A DNA stretch of 64,000 nt from Sanghuangporus weigelae (GCA_033182465.1 CP137326.1:1829501-1893500), one strand, 5' to 3'. Shown: positions 31,509-44,440, counted from the stretch's first letter. Notes: a model not told the origin generated them from the sequence alone. A program made the numbers and translations.

Positions 31509-33441
31509 ATGCAACCGACACCGGTCGTCGTGCTCGACACCATCAAGGCTGGCAATGTCGTGCCAGGTGGCCAGGAGGAACCATTGGCGGAAGCAAGGCT
31601 GAAGGCTGCAACACTCATTCCGGTCTCAGAATTATGATGAACGCCGTCGTTCGGCAAACGAAAGGAGAAAAGAAAAATATTCATCGGGAATGAGTTCGAC
31701 CAATGCAGAAATTTCTCTTCTTTGCACTTCCGTCTCCCGTCTGAAAGGATGTTTGCGTTGATGTCCGAAATGATCGATATTTCGCGTTATTGGATGCGGG
31801 GTTACTTCTGGATACTTGTCAGACAAAGACTATTTGGGATGAATTGTTCCATGTAAAAGATGGACTGAGAGTATGATACGCAATAATACTGCAGTGTCAC
31901 ATTGTTCGTGAGAACACGATCAGGTCAACACGAGTGATACTTCGCTGCTCATCACCGAGCCATACTTCAATCTGCTAAACATCCAGGACCGGTACGATCA
32001 GTTTGTGTTTAAGGAGTATGGCTTCCATTCATGCTACCGATGGCGACGTGAGTGATATACTTTGCCGCGGAAGAAGTTTGTGACTGATGGTGGTATTGAT
32101 GCAGCCGCCTCTCTGCTACCATACGGGTCTCTGTTCAGCAGCGAAGCATCGGGGCACTCCCGAACGCAAGATGATCGTCGACTCCGGATATAGCTTCACA
32201 CATGTTGTGCCGTTGATGAGCGGGAAGGTTCTTTGGCAGAGTGCCCGAAGGCGGGTTTGGTCTGCGCCTGGGATGAGGTCCAGACCTTCCAAATCAGCCC
32301 AGCTAACTGATGCAGACGAACATTAGATTGAATGCTGGGGGGGCAAGCTTCTGATGAACTTCCTGAAGGAGCTGCTCTCGTTCCGACAATATGACCTGAT
32401 GGGCGAGACGTACATCACGAATGATGTGAAGGAGCGCCGTTGCTACGTGTCCACAAATTTCGGGAAGACGTGGAACTGAGTCGGTGAGCAGTGTCATTGA
32501 TTGTTGCCGCGTGCGCTCACGATCTTCCCGCTCTTCTACTCTTCCGCTTCCTTCTACTCTTCCGCTTCATCGTTCGGACAGATCCAATCCGTCAAAGATC
32601 GTACAGGAATATATATTCCCGAGGTACTCGGAGAACCGTCCGGGGAGGTTAAAGACCCAAGAGGATGTTTTGATAGGAGAAGACGATGTGCTGCGGATGA
32701 ACACCGAGCGGTTCGCCGTGGGGGGGGGGGGGGCTTCAATTCAGGCCCAGTGATGTTGGTTTGTGCTTCCTCGAATAGTAGGGTGTCTAATTCAAATAAC
32801 TCGTGTTTCTGTCAGGACCGGACAAGCCATACAGTCGCAGACGTGATATCATCGCTACCTGAGGACATGCAGGAGCTGTTCTGGACGAACGTCGGCTTCA
32901 TCGGCGGGAATGTGAGACTACCTGGGTTTCGGAATAGACTGTAGGTGCTTCTGGATCTAAGCTCCATCTGAAGTTTTCACGAAATGATATGCATGATCAG
33001 GATGACTGAATTGCGAAGTCTGGCACCTGCTGAACATGAAGTCCGCATATATGAATCATCCAAGGAGGTGCATGCGAACTCTGTGCCTCGGGGAGAGCTA
33101 ACATTGTGTTGATTCGCAGTCCCATCATAGCTGCTTATCTGGCCAGGGCTGAATCTGTGCTCCAACCAGAGTTTGCCAACGTCTGCGTGACACGGGCAGA
33201 ATACCAGGAAGCGGGAAGCCATACATACAGAAGGAAGTTTAAATACGCAACTTGGCAAGTTCGAGAAGTTGGGGAGAGGACGCCACAGGGGCCCGGGAAG
33301 GATACGGGGAACAATGCAGGGTTGGCGAGAAGCAGAACTCGATCAAGAGAGTCGAAGACTCAAGGGGATGTTGGCGACTCCAGAGCGGAGAGGAAGCTGT
33401 CGAGGTCTTCACGGTCTCGCGCGGCCAACAACAAAGCGTAA
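31509..33441 (+). pseudogene. Dead ARP6 copy in the right arm
   Basis: The relic starts MQPTPVVVLD but has lost most of the first nucleotide-binding loop (NGAST) and reaches stops within the first exon. Recognisable later pieces are [62 protein letters not shown], and RMNTERFAV next to a run of 14 G that replaces part of the following codons. The 3' end retains [15 protein letters not shown] and a basic tail. Multiple frameshifts and stops show loss of function. Confidence 0.9.
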
Positions 33442-35413
33442 ATGCGTGTAAAGAGTGCCGAGTAGCATTCTTCTGAGTGCTTCGATCGTATTATTTAGAC
33501 TCTACTTCGTTATTCGGGATGTCTTCATGATAACCATCTTGTTATTTCGGTCTGTCCATGCGGGCGCATTCGATTAGGTGAGGCTTACGTTCTTACTTCT
33601 AACCTTCTTAGAGGTGAACTTACTCGGTATGAAAGCTTGGTTCTATGAATGCTAGCTACTTTATTAACGTGGTATTTGAAGTGAAAATGGGTGCAGAATA
33701 TAGCTCGATGCTTCTTAATATGGAATAAAGCAAAAGGATAGTCATCCGGAGCCGAAAACTGCTCGATGAAGGATGGGATATAGGTAGATACCGGCTTGCG
33801 CGAGAGTAATATCCAAAAGATGTCACAGCACACCGCAATCAATTGATACTGCGGTGTCCTTGGCTGGACTCATCGAGACCAGAGACCAGGCGGCGGGGTT
33901 GAAGTCCGAGGCGGGGATCCAAACATCGTCTCCCCAGAGCAGTGCGATGCGGTACGTCCGGCTTTGTTCCAGTCCCTATGGCTTGACCCTCCAAAATGCA
34001 ATGTTCGCTGGAGATCGCTTGGATGCGTGCGTGCGAGTTTCGGTCGCGAGATACTGACTTTCGTGATCGACTGCGAGAGTGAAGCGGTGAAAACCTCGCG
34101 AAGATTCGGACGGCTTCGTTGAGGGCAATGCGACTCCGATCGCTCGAGACAGCGGTGTAAAGGCAATAAAAGCTCTATGCCATCGGACTCGTAAGGATGT
34201 TTCTCGTCGTCCGCCTCTGAGTTCTTTACAGAAGAACCATCGTTAGGCTGTGTTGATGCTTGAAATTCACGCTGATGTTGTTTCCGTCGAGATCCCATCT
34301 TTCGCACAAATTCGACGATATGCTCAAGACAAAATAGGAGAAAAATGACCGTAGTGGTTATGACGCCTGTGATTCAGTTCATATGGTGAGTACGAGATCA
34401 ACGGAGATGGTGAAAAAGGATAAGGATAACCTAACGCAATGACATCTATCTTACAAAACGGTATTTTGTCTGAAACTGGTACGCATGGCCCTCGGGTTGT
34501 CATTAGATCTCAAGTGGCGTTCGGGGAACTGGTGGGGGGGGGGGGGGAATGAGAGAAGTACAGTATGAAGAACATATTGCCCAGAATATTCTGATTTCTG
34601 GACATGATATCGGGCGGCTAGCAGGTCGAGGTCTGAAACTGAATTCGTTAAACGACTGCTAGAGCAAGCGAGCTCGTCAACAGCACAATATTAATCCGGG
34701 TCTTAAGACAAGTGGAAATAGGTCGTCTGAATCCAGGCTGGTTCAGATGAGAAACCATAGATTACTCTCAACCTGAAAGGTAACATTGCCAGTATCCTCG
34801 TCTTTAACTACTTCGGCCTCGCAAAGGGGAACCTTTACGAGGTGCCATGCATCTCGCACACGGCTGAGCACATAACAAATCCATTTCATTTAGATCACTG
34901 CGTTCCTACTCTATCCAGAGACGCTTGATTTGACGTACGTAACTGATCAGGGAAGCTGACAAATCTGAGATTACGTTTGCATGATCGGAATCAGTACATT
35001 CTGCCTTCAACCACCATGATTCGTCCATGGTATCTTCAATGTCCTTGCAATACTGGTTTCCTGGCTAAACATGATATATACGAGGGAACCTAGCACTTAC
35101 TCTCTGGATGCTGCTTCAAGGCTCATCTCTGCTGTCTCCGAAGCTTTTAAGCTCCATGTGCGAACAGAAGAAGAAAACCGATCAAGAGAAAGAAATGCCT
35201 TCCCAGTCTCTTTGGGCGCTACGCTTATGGCTCATCTATCTTTGTTATCACCGCATTCCTTCCCACAAGATAATAGAACTCCCTCCTTTCGGGGCCTCGT
35301 GTTTACTGTGGAGAACATCTTTATAAGCAAGAAGGGGAACATAAATTGGCGCAGCACTGACTGGGGCTTTGAGGCGTACGACAAGCATCTCCATTTCAGC
35401 ATCGTCCTCAGGG
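33442..35413. other. Long intergenic region upstream of the urea permease
   Basis: No convincing gene. A minus-strand open frame of about 145 codons at 33870-34307 matches nothing I know. A 14-base G run is at 34534-34547. Two adjacent GATAA motifs (GGATAAGGATAA) near 34420 resemble sites for GATA-type nitrogen regulators, about 1 kb upstream of the permease start; function is inference. A further open stretch at 35071-35433 overlaps the permease start in another frame. Confidence 0.45.
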
Positions 35414-38118
35414 ATGGCAAACGGACAATTTGACCCATACTTACCTCAAGCGTCGGGATATGCCATTATTCTTGGTGGTGGTTCTGCATTTGCCATTCTG
35501 ATGCTGATTCTCAGTTGGCTCCAGTCGAAATTTACCCAGATGTCTCCATTCGAAAGTGCGTGTGAAAAATTAGATCCAACAGTTTGTCGTTATGACATCA
35601 ACGTTATCATCCAGACGAGGAGTTCTCCAGCGCGAGCAGGAACGTGAAGCCAGGTCTGGTTTGCTCTGGTATCGTCAGTCATGGTTCTTAAAGCTTGATG
35701 TATTTCTGGGTAAGAACTGATGGGTATGTTAAGGTGTCTGCATGGACATGGAGTGCCACGCTCATGGTTTCTTCTCTCATTGCGTTCCAGTTTGGTGTCG
35801 CTGGAGGATGGTGGTTCGTCCCCTTTCTATTCTGGTGTATTGATGCTCACGTCAAGCCGAAGGTATGGAGTATGCGGAACGTGAGCAGCAGTTTTTAAGC
35901 TGCGGTCCGGATTCCGCTAATAGGTGGATACAGAGCATCTATCATTCTTTTTTCAGTCATCGCCTCAAAGGTGAAGGAAAATGCTAATGGGGCAAGAACG
36001 TTTCTTGAGATCGTTAGAGCTCGGTATGGAACACTGGCACACATTCTGTTCCTAGTACGCAAAACTTTTCCTGTTCTGTTGGACGGAGATCCTGATATAA
36101 CAAGTTCTATGCCGTCTTTACATCTCTTATCGTCTCAGCAATTCTCCTACTGGGAGGAAGCGTTTCAATCTCCGCTCTTACTGGAATGGATATTAGAGCT
36201 GCGATCATGCTCCTTCCTGTTGGCGTGGTTGCATTTGTCATCGTTGGAGGCCTCCGAAGTACGTTTATCTCGGATTACACGCATACTACGATTGTATTTG
36301 TCATAATCTGGCTGTTCCTTTACACGGTAAGTCGTTGCGTATGTCCTGAAGCATATATTTCAAGCCAGCTCTCTGTTAGGCGTGCGGATCTTCGAAGCTC
36401 ATCGGTTCTCCATCCGCACTTCATGCACTGCTCGTCGAAGCTGCTAAGATCGATCCGGCGGAAGGTAATCATGAGGGATCCTACCTGACGTTTCGTTCCA
36501 AGTCTGGGTTTATATGTTCGTATGACTCGCCGCTTTCAATCCATCCTGAGACTCTAATGTTTGTCAATAGTCGGAGCTACCACAGTCCCGCTCGGATTCG
36601 CACAAGTCGTCCTTGATCAATCATACTGGCAGCGCGCGATTGCGTCAAAGCCCAGTGGGACCACGCTCGCATATACGCTCGGAGGTCTAAGCTGGTTCAG
36701 CATTCCTCTGACGTTCGGTACGACGATGGGTCTCTCCGCGCGTGCTCTTCAGAACAATCCGGTATTTCCGACGTACCCTTCGCCACTCAGCTTGAAGCAA
36801 CAGGATGCTGGTTTGGTCGCTCCTGCAGCGGCAGTGGCTCTTCTTGGACGGTCAGGCGCGATTGCGATGCTCATAATTACTTACACGGCGGTAACGTCTG
36901 CATGCTCGGCGCAGCTGATCAGCGTGTCGTCTATCTTCACGTACGATATATACCGCGTCAGTTCGACGATCATAAGCTTCTGAATACACCCTTGTTGACT
37001 TTAATATCCAGACTTACTGGAGACCCAAGGCGAAGCCTAAGGAGCTTCTCCGAGTGGCACATTTGTGTGTTGCTCTTTGGGGCACATGGATATCCCTATG
37101 GTGCATTATATTGAATGCAGGGAAGGTCGATATGAACTTCATGTTCTGTAAGCTCATGTTCCTTGTCTTCTCTTATGCAATCTCTCTTACCTCGCTGATG
37201 TACTCATCATTCATATTCACGTCCCGAAGACTTCAGCGGTGCAATCGCCGGCTCGCCCGTCGTACCTATCATCTTGACGGTCGTATGGTCAAAGCTCTCC
37301 AAACCGGCTCTTCTCATAGGATGTATGACAGGGACGGTGCTGGGAATAATGACGTGGTTCATAACGTGTCGGTATTTCTACGGAGAGATCAACATCCAGA
37401 CGCTCGTTGCGAAGTACTCGGCCCTTGCTGGGAGCCTTGCGAGCTTAGGATCGGGTGCTATCATTTCGGTCGGGTTGTCTTTGATCAAGCCAGATAATTA
37501 TAACTTTAGAGGCACACGTTCAAGTGAGTCTTGAATCGCCTGTCATACGATGGAACGTGTAGCTCACGACTGGATTCCAGTCATGATGATCCAGAAAATC
37601 CATCACGAGCACGACATACTGCCAACCAGTCAAGTTATCAGCGTCTCCGTCGACGAGGAAAAGAAAGAGGAAGAAGAGATGAACGAGAACCTGCCATCGC
37701 CTTCTTCGTCTCCATCCGTTCAGCCAGATCAACCCGGAAGCGAGACCGAACTCGAACTTCCGAATCCAGCAGACGTGAAACGCGCATTCTGGATCTCGAC
37801 GACGCTCATCGCCATCATCGCAGTCCTGATCCCGATCCCACTGGGGATAAGCACGTACGTATTCTCGCCTGCGTTCTTCACTGCGTGGATGATCATGGCT
37901 ATGGTGCGTATTCTACCTCTTCATTCACTCGTCTTTTTCCCCCGACTCGTGTGAGTTGTTCCTGAGTTGGGCTGATGATGATGATGCGGCGTTCTGTTCT
38001 ACTGTAGATATGGTCGTTCCTCGCTGGATTCTGTTGCATCATCCTCCCGGTCTGGGAAAGCCGAGCCGCTTTGCGAAGGATGTTCGTCGGGGTTGTGGCC
38101 ATGGTGAAGCGGAAATAA
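35414..38118 (+). CDS. DUR3: Urea permease of the sodium:solute symporter family
   Basis: DUR3 carries urea (and in yeasts polyamines) across the plasma membrane in symport. The start MANGQFDPYLPQASGYAII leads into a first membrane segment. Family blocks follow: CSGIVSAWTWSATLM, GGWWFVPFLFWC, LGGSVSISALTGMD, VGGLRSTFISDYTHT, TTVPLGFAQVVLDQSYWQRA, MLIITYTAVTSACSAQLISV, and GSPVVPIILTVVW, with about fifteen transmembrane segments in all. A charged loop (VDEEKKEEEEMNEN) precedes the last two segments. At least nine short introns are needed and all joins inspected stay in frame. The protein ends AMVKRK at 38118. Expression is probably nitrogen-controlled by analogy. Confidence 0.92.
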
Positions 38119-38471
38119 GTTTCGGATCAGGCTCTCAGCGGGGAGGAGAACCTCGTTAGAGAGTCATTAACCAGCAGGAAATGTATTTTGTACTGTATTA
38201 TATAGAACTTTTTTTGATCTTGTAGAAAGAAATAAAGATTGCGCTTCCTCTATTTCTAAAACGATATACAGTACGTGTACAACAATATGCATATTACGAA
38301 AAAATTAAGATTCTAGGATGAGATGCGAAGTCTGGAATACAACAAGATCGCGTGAATGTATACTATATCATCAAAGCATGTAAGTGCAAAAGTAAAAACA
38401 CAAGTACAGCTGTCCGAAAGCCAGAGATTCAAAAATACTATATGTTGCTGGATAGAATCCACTGCGCGTCT
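38119..38471. other. Intergenic, convergent 3' flanks of DUR3 and GUT2
   Basis: AT-rich, about 350 bases, with AATAAAG-like signals near 38230. The two genes converge here. No other feature seen. Confidence 0.5.
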
Positions 38472-41001
38472 CTACACTCCACCACCGCTCTTCTCAACAG
38501 GGATAGCCATCCGTTCTCTTCTCCTCTTCCCATTCTTACTCTTCTTCCCATTTGGCTCCGAACTGGATGGCCGGAATAATATCTCCCTCAGGCCCTCGCA
38601 GATCTCGAGGAACTCGTTGAACTCGAATTCTTGATGTTCAGTGAGGCCGGAGAGGGAGAGGACGTAGTATATGTCTTCTTGTCGTATTGGTACTTGAGGT
38701 TGGGAGGCGCTTGAGGGTTTCTGCGAAGGTGATGACGAGGTGATCGTGCTAGTGCTTGACGTGTTTGCGAATGTGGGAAGGGAACGGAGTGTTGGAAGGA
38801 GAGTAGGTTTGGGGAGACGGAGGTCAGTGAGAGACGAAGATTCTGAGGATGACTGGGAATACGAGGGTGATGCATGAGAGATGAAGGCTTCTCGGAGGTC
38901 GTTTATCTCATCTTGGGAGAAATGCGATTGCGTCCGATCAACGGATGGAAGAGAAGTAGTACCCGGCAAATTCGTTCGCGTACTCCAACCGAATCGCGAA
39001 ACCAGCCCATCCCATAAACCACCACTCAGGGTGAGCTTCAGCACGTCGGTACTCCGCACTTCCACCTCCGCGTCGCTCAATCCCATACTCCTCAGAAACT
39101 CTACCGTCTTCTTCACTTCTTCCTTTCGTCTTTTCCTATCCCAGCCTAGTTCATCTCCCATAACGTTTATGACGCTCGGAAGGGAATCAAGCGCGGCGCG
39201 GGAGTTGAGGAACGCCAGACGCGTGCGTCGAGCGAGGACGTCCGTAGCCGTTTGTGCATATTCGTGCCGGACTGCGTAGAGAACTTCCGCGAGGATGTAT
39301 GGATACCGTGGGTCCAAGCGACTCGTCAAGTCTTCCTCTACGAGTATAGGCTTGGAATCCGGAGAGGGCGAAGGAGACTGCTGCAGTTCGATGAGCGAAC
39401 ATACAGTCCAAGCTCTATCTCCATAGTTCTCCGCAAGCTGCTGTGCAACGTCCGCGTCGATTCCATATCGTTGAACAAGCCCAATAAACATATTCTTCGA
39501 CCATCCTTCAGAACCTATGAGTTGAACGCTCTCCGTGATGCATCCGTTCTTCGCTCTTTCCTCTAGTCCGAAAGCCTTGACGGCCGCATCGACTGTCTCC
39601 TCGGCCATCTTTCGGTAGGTCGTCCACTTCCCACCCGCGATGGTGAGTAGTCCAGAAGGAGAAACGTGCACGATGTGATTCCGAACTAGCCCTTCTGTTC
39701 GCGCGGCGTTCGGATTCCGCACGAGCGGTCGAATTCCCGACCAAGCTGATAAGACGTCCCCTCTCCGGACTTTGATATCCGGCGAGAGGTAGTGCCTCAC
39801 CTCGTCCAACACCCAATCAATATCTTCTTCTCTAGGTTTCGGCTCGTATTCGATAGCGCTCGGACTATCGGTTGTACCGGCAATCGTACTTCCTTGCCAG
39901 GGCAAGAAGAATATAACACGTCCATCGGATGTGGCAGGGTCGAGTAGTCCCATGTTTCGCGGGGCGTAGTAGCTGGGGAGTGTGATATGTACGCCTGCCG
40001 CAGGCTGGACGATGGGTTGGTGGGATGGGTTGTCCAGCGTTAATATAGAGTCGGAGAAAGGTCCAGTTGCATTGACGATACCCCGCGCTCGTATAGGCCA
40101 TGATTCTCCCGTAAGAGTATCTCGGACAACTGCACCCTTCAATTTCCCTGTGTCTGGATCCTTGTCGAGCTGTGTGACCTCGACATGGTTCGCGACAGTC
40201 GCGCCGTGTCGTACAGCAGTCATGATAAGTGCCATGTTCATTCGCGAATCGTTATGCTGTCCATCATAATACACGATCGCTCCAACGAGTCCTTCGTGTT
40301 TGAGCATCGGGAACGCCTCTAAAGCCTTTCCCTTACTCATCATATAAGAAGATTCCATGTTCTCCTTCCCGGCGAGGACGTCGTATAACTTACAACCCGC
40401 CCAATAATACGGGACTTGCCAATATTTGTAAACCGGTAGCATGATGGGTAACATGTGTGATAGGTAAGGCGCCGTCTGGAGAAAGATACGTCGTTCATGA
40501 AGGGCTTCTTTCACGAGCTTGTACTGCTCATAGTCAAGTTCCATGACTGCCTTCTGAAGGTAGCGTACACCACCATGGACCAGCTTTGTTGACTTGGACG
40601 AGGTACCTGTGCATTGGATGAGCTATACTTTGATTATACAGTCGTAGCTGCGAGTTACCAGAGCTGAAGTCATCCCGCTCGACGAGCGCAACCTTCAGTC
40701 CGCGAGTTGCAGCATCGACCGCCACACCAGCGCCTGTCGCTCCTCCACCAACAATAAGCAGATCAAACTGCTGCTCCGGAGTATTTGAAGATCTCTTCAA
40801 TCTATCTAGCATCTCCTTGCGAGTTGGAGGTGTCCATAACGGTGGTGGTCGCCGACTTTGTTGATTCCGAGTCGTCGAGGGCGGGTAAGACGGACCTGAG
40901 TTCAGATAGATGTACCCGCCTACTGCGGACGTCGCCGCTGCCGCCGCCACCCATACATAAGCAAACGCCCGTCGCGATGCGATCCTGCTGAGCGGGGCCA
41001 T
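38472..41001 (-). CDS. GUT2: Mitochondrial FAD-dependent glycerol-3-phosphate dehydrogenase
   Basis: This inner-membrane flavoenzyme oxidises glycerol-3-phosphate to dihydroxyacetone phosphate and passes electrons to ubiquinone. The N-terminus has basic residues and an Ala-rich helix (AYVWVAAAAATSAVGG), typical of targeting plus anchor. The FAD-binding motif is IVGGGATGAGVAVDAATRG. Further landmarks are KSTKLVHGGVRYLQ, TGPFSDSIL, FLPWQGSTIAGTTDS, GIRPLVRNP and TIAGGKWTTYRKMAEE. One intron near 40610-40660 joins FSSG to TSSKS. A C-terminal extension contains HFSQDEINDLREAF and FEFNEFLEICEGLRE, which look like weak EF-hand halves as in animal GPD2; a long Ser/Thr linker separates them. The gene is complete. 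Confidence 0.96.
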
Positions 41002-41530
41002 CCAGAGATGGCGAGGAGATGGCGGTCAGGAACTATATTTATACTATATATTATTTCCCCGCAAGACGCGCTCGCGGCCCGCCGGTCCGCTTATATGTGT
41101 GATCCACCCCGGAAAATAGCGTAAAAAAATGGATTTCGAAACGAAAGGTCGGTATTTACTGTTAAGCCATATGTAGTTACTATGTGCGTTACTTGCTTAC
41201 AGACCATGTAACGATGGTACAAGTCGAGAGGTTGCTTCCGCGAAACTCGAAATCACAAGGTTCGAGCCGTTGATCCGAGCGGATCAAATGCACCGAACGT
41301 TTCATGATGTCAATCCCGACCGAGATTAACAAACGTGCGATGATGAACACATCGGTAAGATCTATTCGATAATCACCCATGCATGCATGGATCAGGACTG
41401 AGGATTACTGTTTGACGAGGCATCAACCATCGCTCCTCATCAGTACTCTCATATAGTCTTCAACAGCCTCTACAACACCATGTCTGGAGCGTCAAGCATC
41501 AGCATCAGCATCAGCTGATTCATTTCCATT
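41002..41530. other. Intergenic, promoter of GUT2 and 3' flank of the F-box gene
   Basis: Holds the TATATTTATACTATATATTA-like AT block just upstream of GUT2 (about 41030-41055), a possible TATA region. No other feature seen. Confidence 0.5.
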
Positions 41531-44164
41531 TCAAATGAGCGATACATACGTTGACCGCAGATGCGCAGCGATACAGTCCGGATGAGCCCAAGCGAACCAC
41601 CTCTGCCCGGGGAATGCATTCGTGCAAATAGGGCAGAGGCGGGCGGGGCCCTTCTCAAGTATCCGGCGCGTCGTTCGCTCTGGCCCGCCTTCTTCCTCGG
41701 ACTTGATTCTCTCGGCGAGCGGGATCGATTCGTCGATGTTGTGGCTGTCAATGAGAGTCATTTCGACCCTCGGATTCTCGCGTCTACGTGGAGGAATGTA
41801 AGTGCGACGTTATATAACATATTAACTGATGTCTGAATCGTGGATGCTCACAGGAGGTACTCCAAGCGGCGATACTGCCTCGTTTCTGCCTCGAAATGAA
41901 TGACCTGTCAAATAAAAATTAGGCTAGACTCCTTCATTGCATAAATGCAAATAAGATGCGCACGAGCTCTTTCCAACTCATCGCTACAACCGGTTTTCTG
42001 TCACAGCGCTTACAAACGAAGGACAACCCGAGCTTTTCCATCTCCGGCATAGTCGTCCTCTCGGGAAAACCAAGCGCACGAAGGAGGAACGACGCAATCT
42101 CGATAACGTCGTGCTGGAGGCTAATCGATTTGAATGCCGATTCCTGTGCAGTCAACTGCCGCCGGGCCGCTTCGAATTCGACGAAAGTGCTGATAGGTTC
42201 GTAGCCGATGCGCCTACGATGGACCGGCGCGATGAACGAAGTAGCGTGCGCGAGGACGTCCATGTCCGTTCTCCCACCCGGCTGGGTCGAGAACAACCGA
42301 GGCAGGCCCGCCCATCGTCGCGCCGTGATAAGCGAGAAAGCCATTTCGAACCTGTACCGCCTCTCAAACGCACGGATCTTGTCTGGGAGTAGACATTCGA
42401 TCTGAGACTTCCACTGCTCCCCCGTGATCGAGTCGCCGATTTTCGTGCTTGCGACGAGCGTCCTCGCTTCGGATCCCTGCTCCTGTAGGTCCGCGAGGAC
42501 CATAAGCGGTCGTTCGCCATGCTCCGCCTCCCAGGTCTTACAGAATCGCAGGTAGTGTGATTGAACATCCAACCACAAATATGCACGTTTTCCGTCTTCC
42601 TCCTGCTGTCGTCTTTCCGCAAGGATCTTGTTGAGCCGAGGCCAAATGTTTTTCCATGCTAAAACCGGGAAAAGGGGGAGGGGGACGATAAAAGAATTGT
42701 AGACGCGAACAGAAAAGAATAAATCCGAGCTTACTTTGGAAAGTCAGCTCGCGAGGCTGCTCGGTTAATTTGGTCCAATCGGCCATGCGATGCTCATGTC
42801 TGGTTTCATGTGAAGTGTAACCCATTTCTCCCAGCCGTCGAAAGATACTAATAAAATACAAGCGGCGGCAGCGTCAGAAGGCTTTAAAGCACATAACAAC
42901 ACGATGTAAAAACAACCTCCTATGTCTCAAGTAAAATCTTAGGTTATCTTTAGGAGATTTGTAATGACCCAATGATCCAAGCCATCGTTGGATATCTCGA
43001 GCGTGCTGAGCAAAGGAAGTCAGCGATTAAAGAACGTGTCGAAGAATTGTAACGACTCGCCTTGCAGATATTAACCACGACTTCTTTCCGTTGCTGAACG
43101 AATTGCTTTCGTTCCTCGGAGTCGGGAGGCAGCGAACAATATTCGCGAACGATGTCTTGGAAGTCAGGCGAGAAGAACGTTACACTCGCGAATAGTGCAC
43201 CTGGAGTATTCTTTCTCTCCTTATCATTTATTTTGTATGCTGAGTCCAAATGATCGGACGCGATTAATGGCTACATGCAAATATAAAAGCTAGATCTTGC
43301 TCACCTCCCTGAAAATAACAAAGAGTGAAGATCGTAGGGTCGTTCTTAGGCATGTCAGGCAAAGTCTTAACCAGCTTGTCTCCTTGAATGAGACTGCATA
43401 GCGTGTGCGTGAGGGATGAATCACATCATAGTAAAGGAGATGAGAAACCTACTTCAACGAAGAGCAGCCGGAGCACAATCTGACTCGAAGCCCATAATCC
43501 ACTTTACGAACACGAGGGGATCCGCAGCCCTGTACATAAGCACGCTCTTAACTCTCACTTCCAATAACCGTACCGGAATGTATTTGACGAACCTGGCAGA
43601 AATGATCGAATACAAGGCTGGTGAATTGCACTTCGTTCATATCGGGCGGACATCCCGGGGCACCGGCTTCTTCATAGGCTCTACGCCAGATCGGGCGGAA
43701 GTTCTTCGATAGCATCGTGTTGTGAACCTTTCGCGTCAGACGGGAGAGAGAAAGGAGGTCCAGTATACTCAGGTAGTCAGCAGCCTATAGGTTCAAACTA
43801 AAAGTCAGAAAGCAATAAAATATGATACGAGGCCGCAGACACTTTCCTCGCTGAACACTTCAAGCGGGAGTCGGAGCAGTCCATCCGAGCCAGCCTTCAG
43901 GATACGCGGCTTGGTAGAAGAAGCAGGCTTCCTGGCTTTTTGAATCCCACCACGCGAGGATTTCTTCTTCTTCGTCTTCGTCTTCGTCTTTGCCGCTTTA
44001 GACCTTTCGCCTGGTACAATTCTGTCTAGCCGGCTAAGCCTTTTATCTATAAATAAATAGAGGTTGATCGTCAGCACTGCGGTTGGAAAATGCTGCGAAG
44101 GACGAGATAGACCTTGGTGGACATTATCGATAGGAACTCGCTGTGTTTCTTCGCTACTCGACAT
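41531..44164 (-). CDS. F-box protein of the mushroom-expanded family
   Basis: The N-terminal region is basic (KTKTKTKKKKSSRGG) and leads to LRLPLEVFSE and, after an intron, a segment with SPLDLL-like F-box residues and the IWRRAYEEAGAPGCPPDM block typical of agaricomycete F-box proteins. Later exons give KVDYGLRVRLCSGC, DIVREYCSLPPDSEERKQF, a long exon with DKIRAFERRYRFEMAF, and a C-terminal LCPICTNAFPGQRWFAW, a Cys/His pair of unknown use. About nine introns; exon borders in the middle are approximate and the 3' end at 41531 is the simplest stop. F-box proteins usually bring targets to SCF ubiquitin ligases; the target here is unknown. Confidence 0.75.
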
Positions 44165-44440
44165 TCTAGAATGAAGGCTCAGGCTCAAGTTGTCTCAGTT
44201 GTAGAGAGAGACAATATATAGCATCACGTGCGTCTTTTGAAGCTGACTTCCATACCATATATACGTCTCTCCTGCCCTTGTGTGTCTCTTTGGAACCGGA
44301 TAAAGTCCATCAAAAGTGTATTTCTGGAATTACATTCTAGCGCAAAGCAAAGAATACAAAGTAAAAACATGATGAGATAAAACGAAAGGAGGCAGGATAA
44401 AAATCTTCCTTACAAAGAGAGAAATAAATACGGAAAAAGC

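Larger units (their letters stand above)
30030..33441. repeat. Inverted duplication, right arm (TANGO2 live, ARP6 dead)
   Basis: The arm matches 16144-19515 in inverted orientation: TANGO2 on minus, promoter, ARP6 relic on plus. The arms have clearly diverged in the dead genes and introns, so the duplication is not recent. The spacer between arms is about 10.5 kb. Confidence 0.9.

Noticed and set aside
16144-33441. Reading the two arms as ends of one giant transposon
   Set aside because: The arms are host gene copies bounded by gene ends, with no target duplication or terminal motif seen.
33870-34307. Minus-strand frame of about 145 codons
   Set aside because: Starts with an ATG and is basic, but no family is recognised and other frames look equally plausible.
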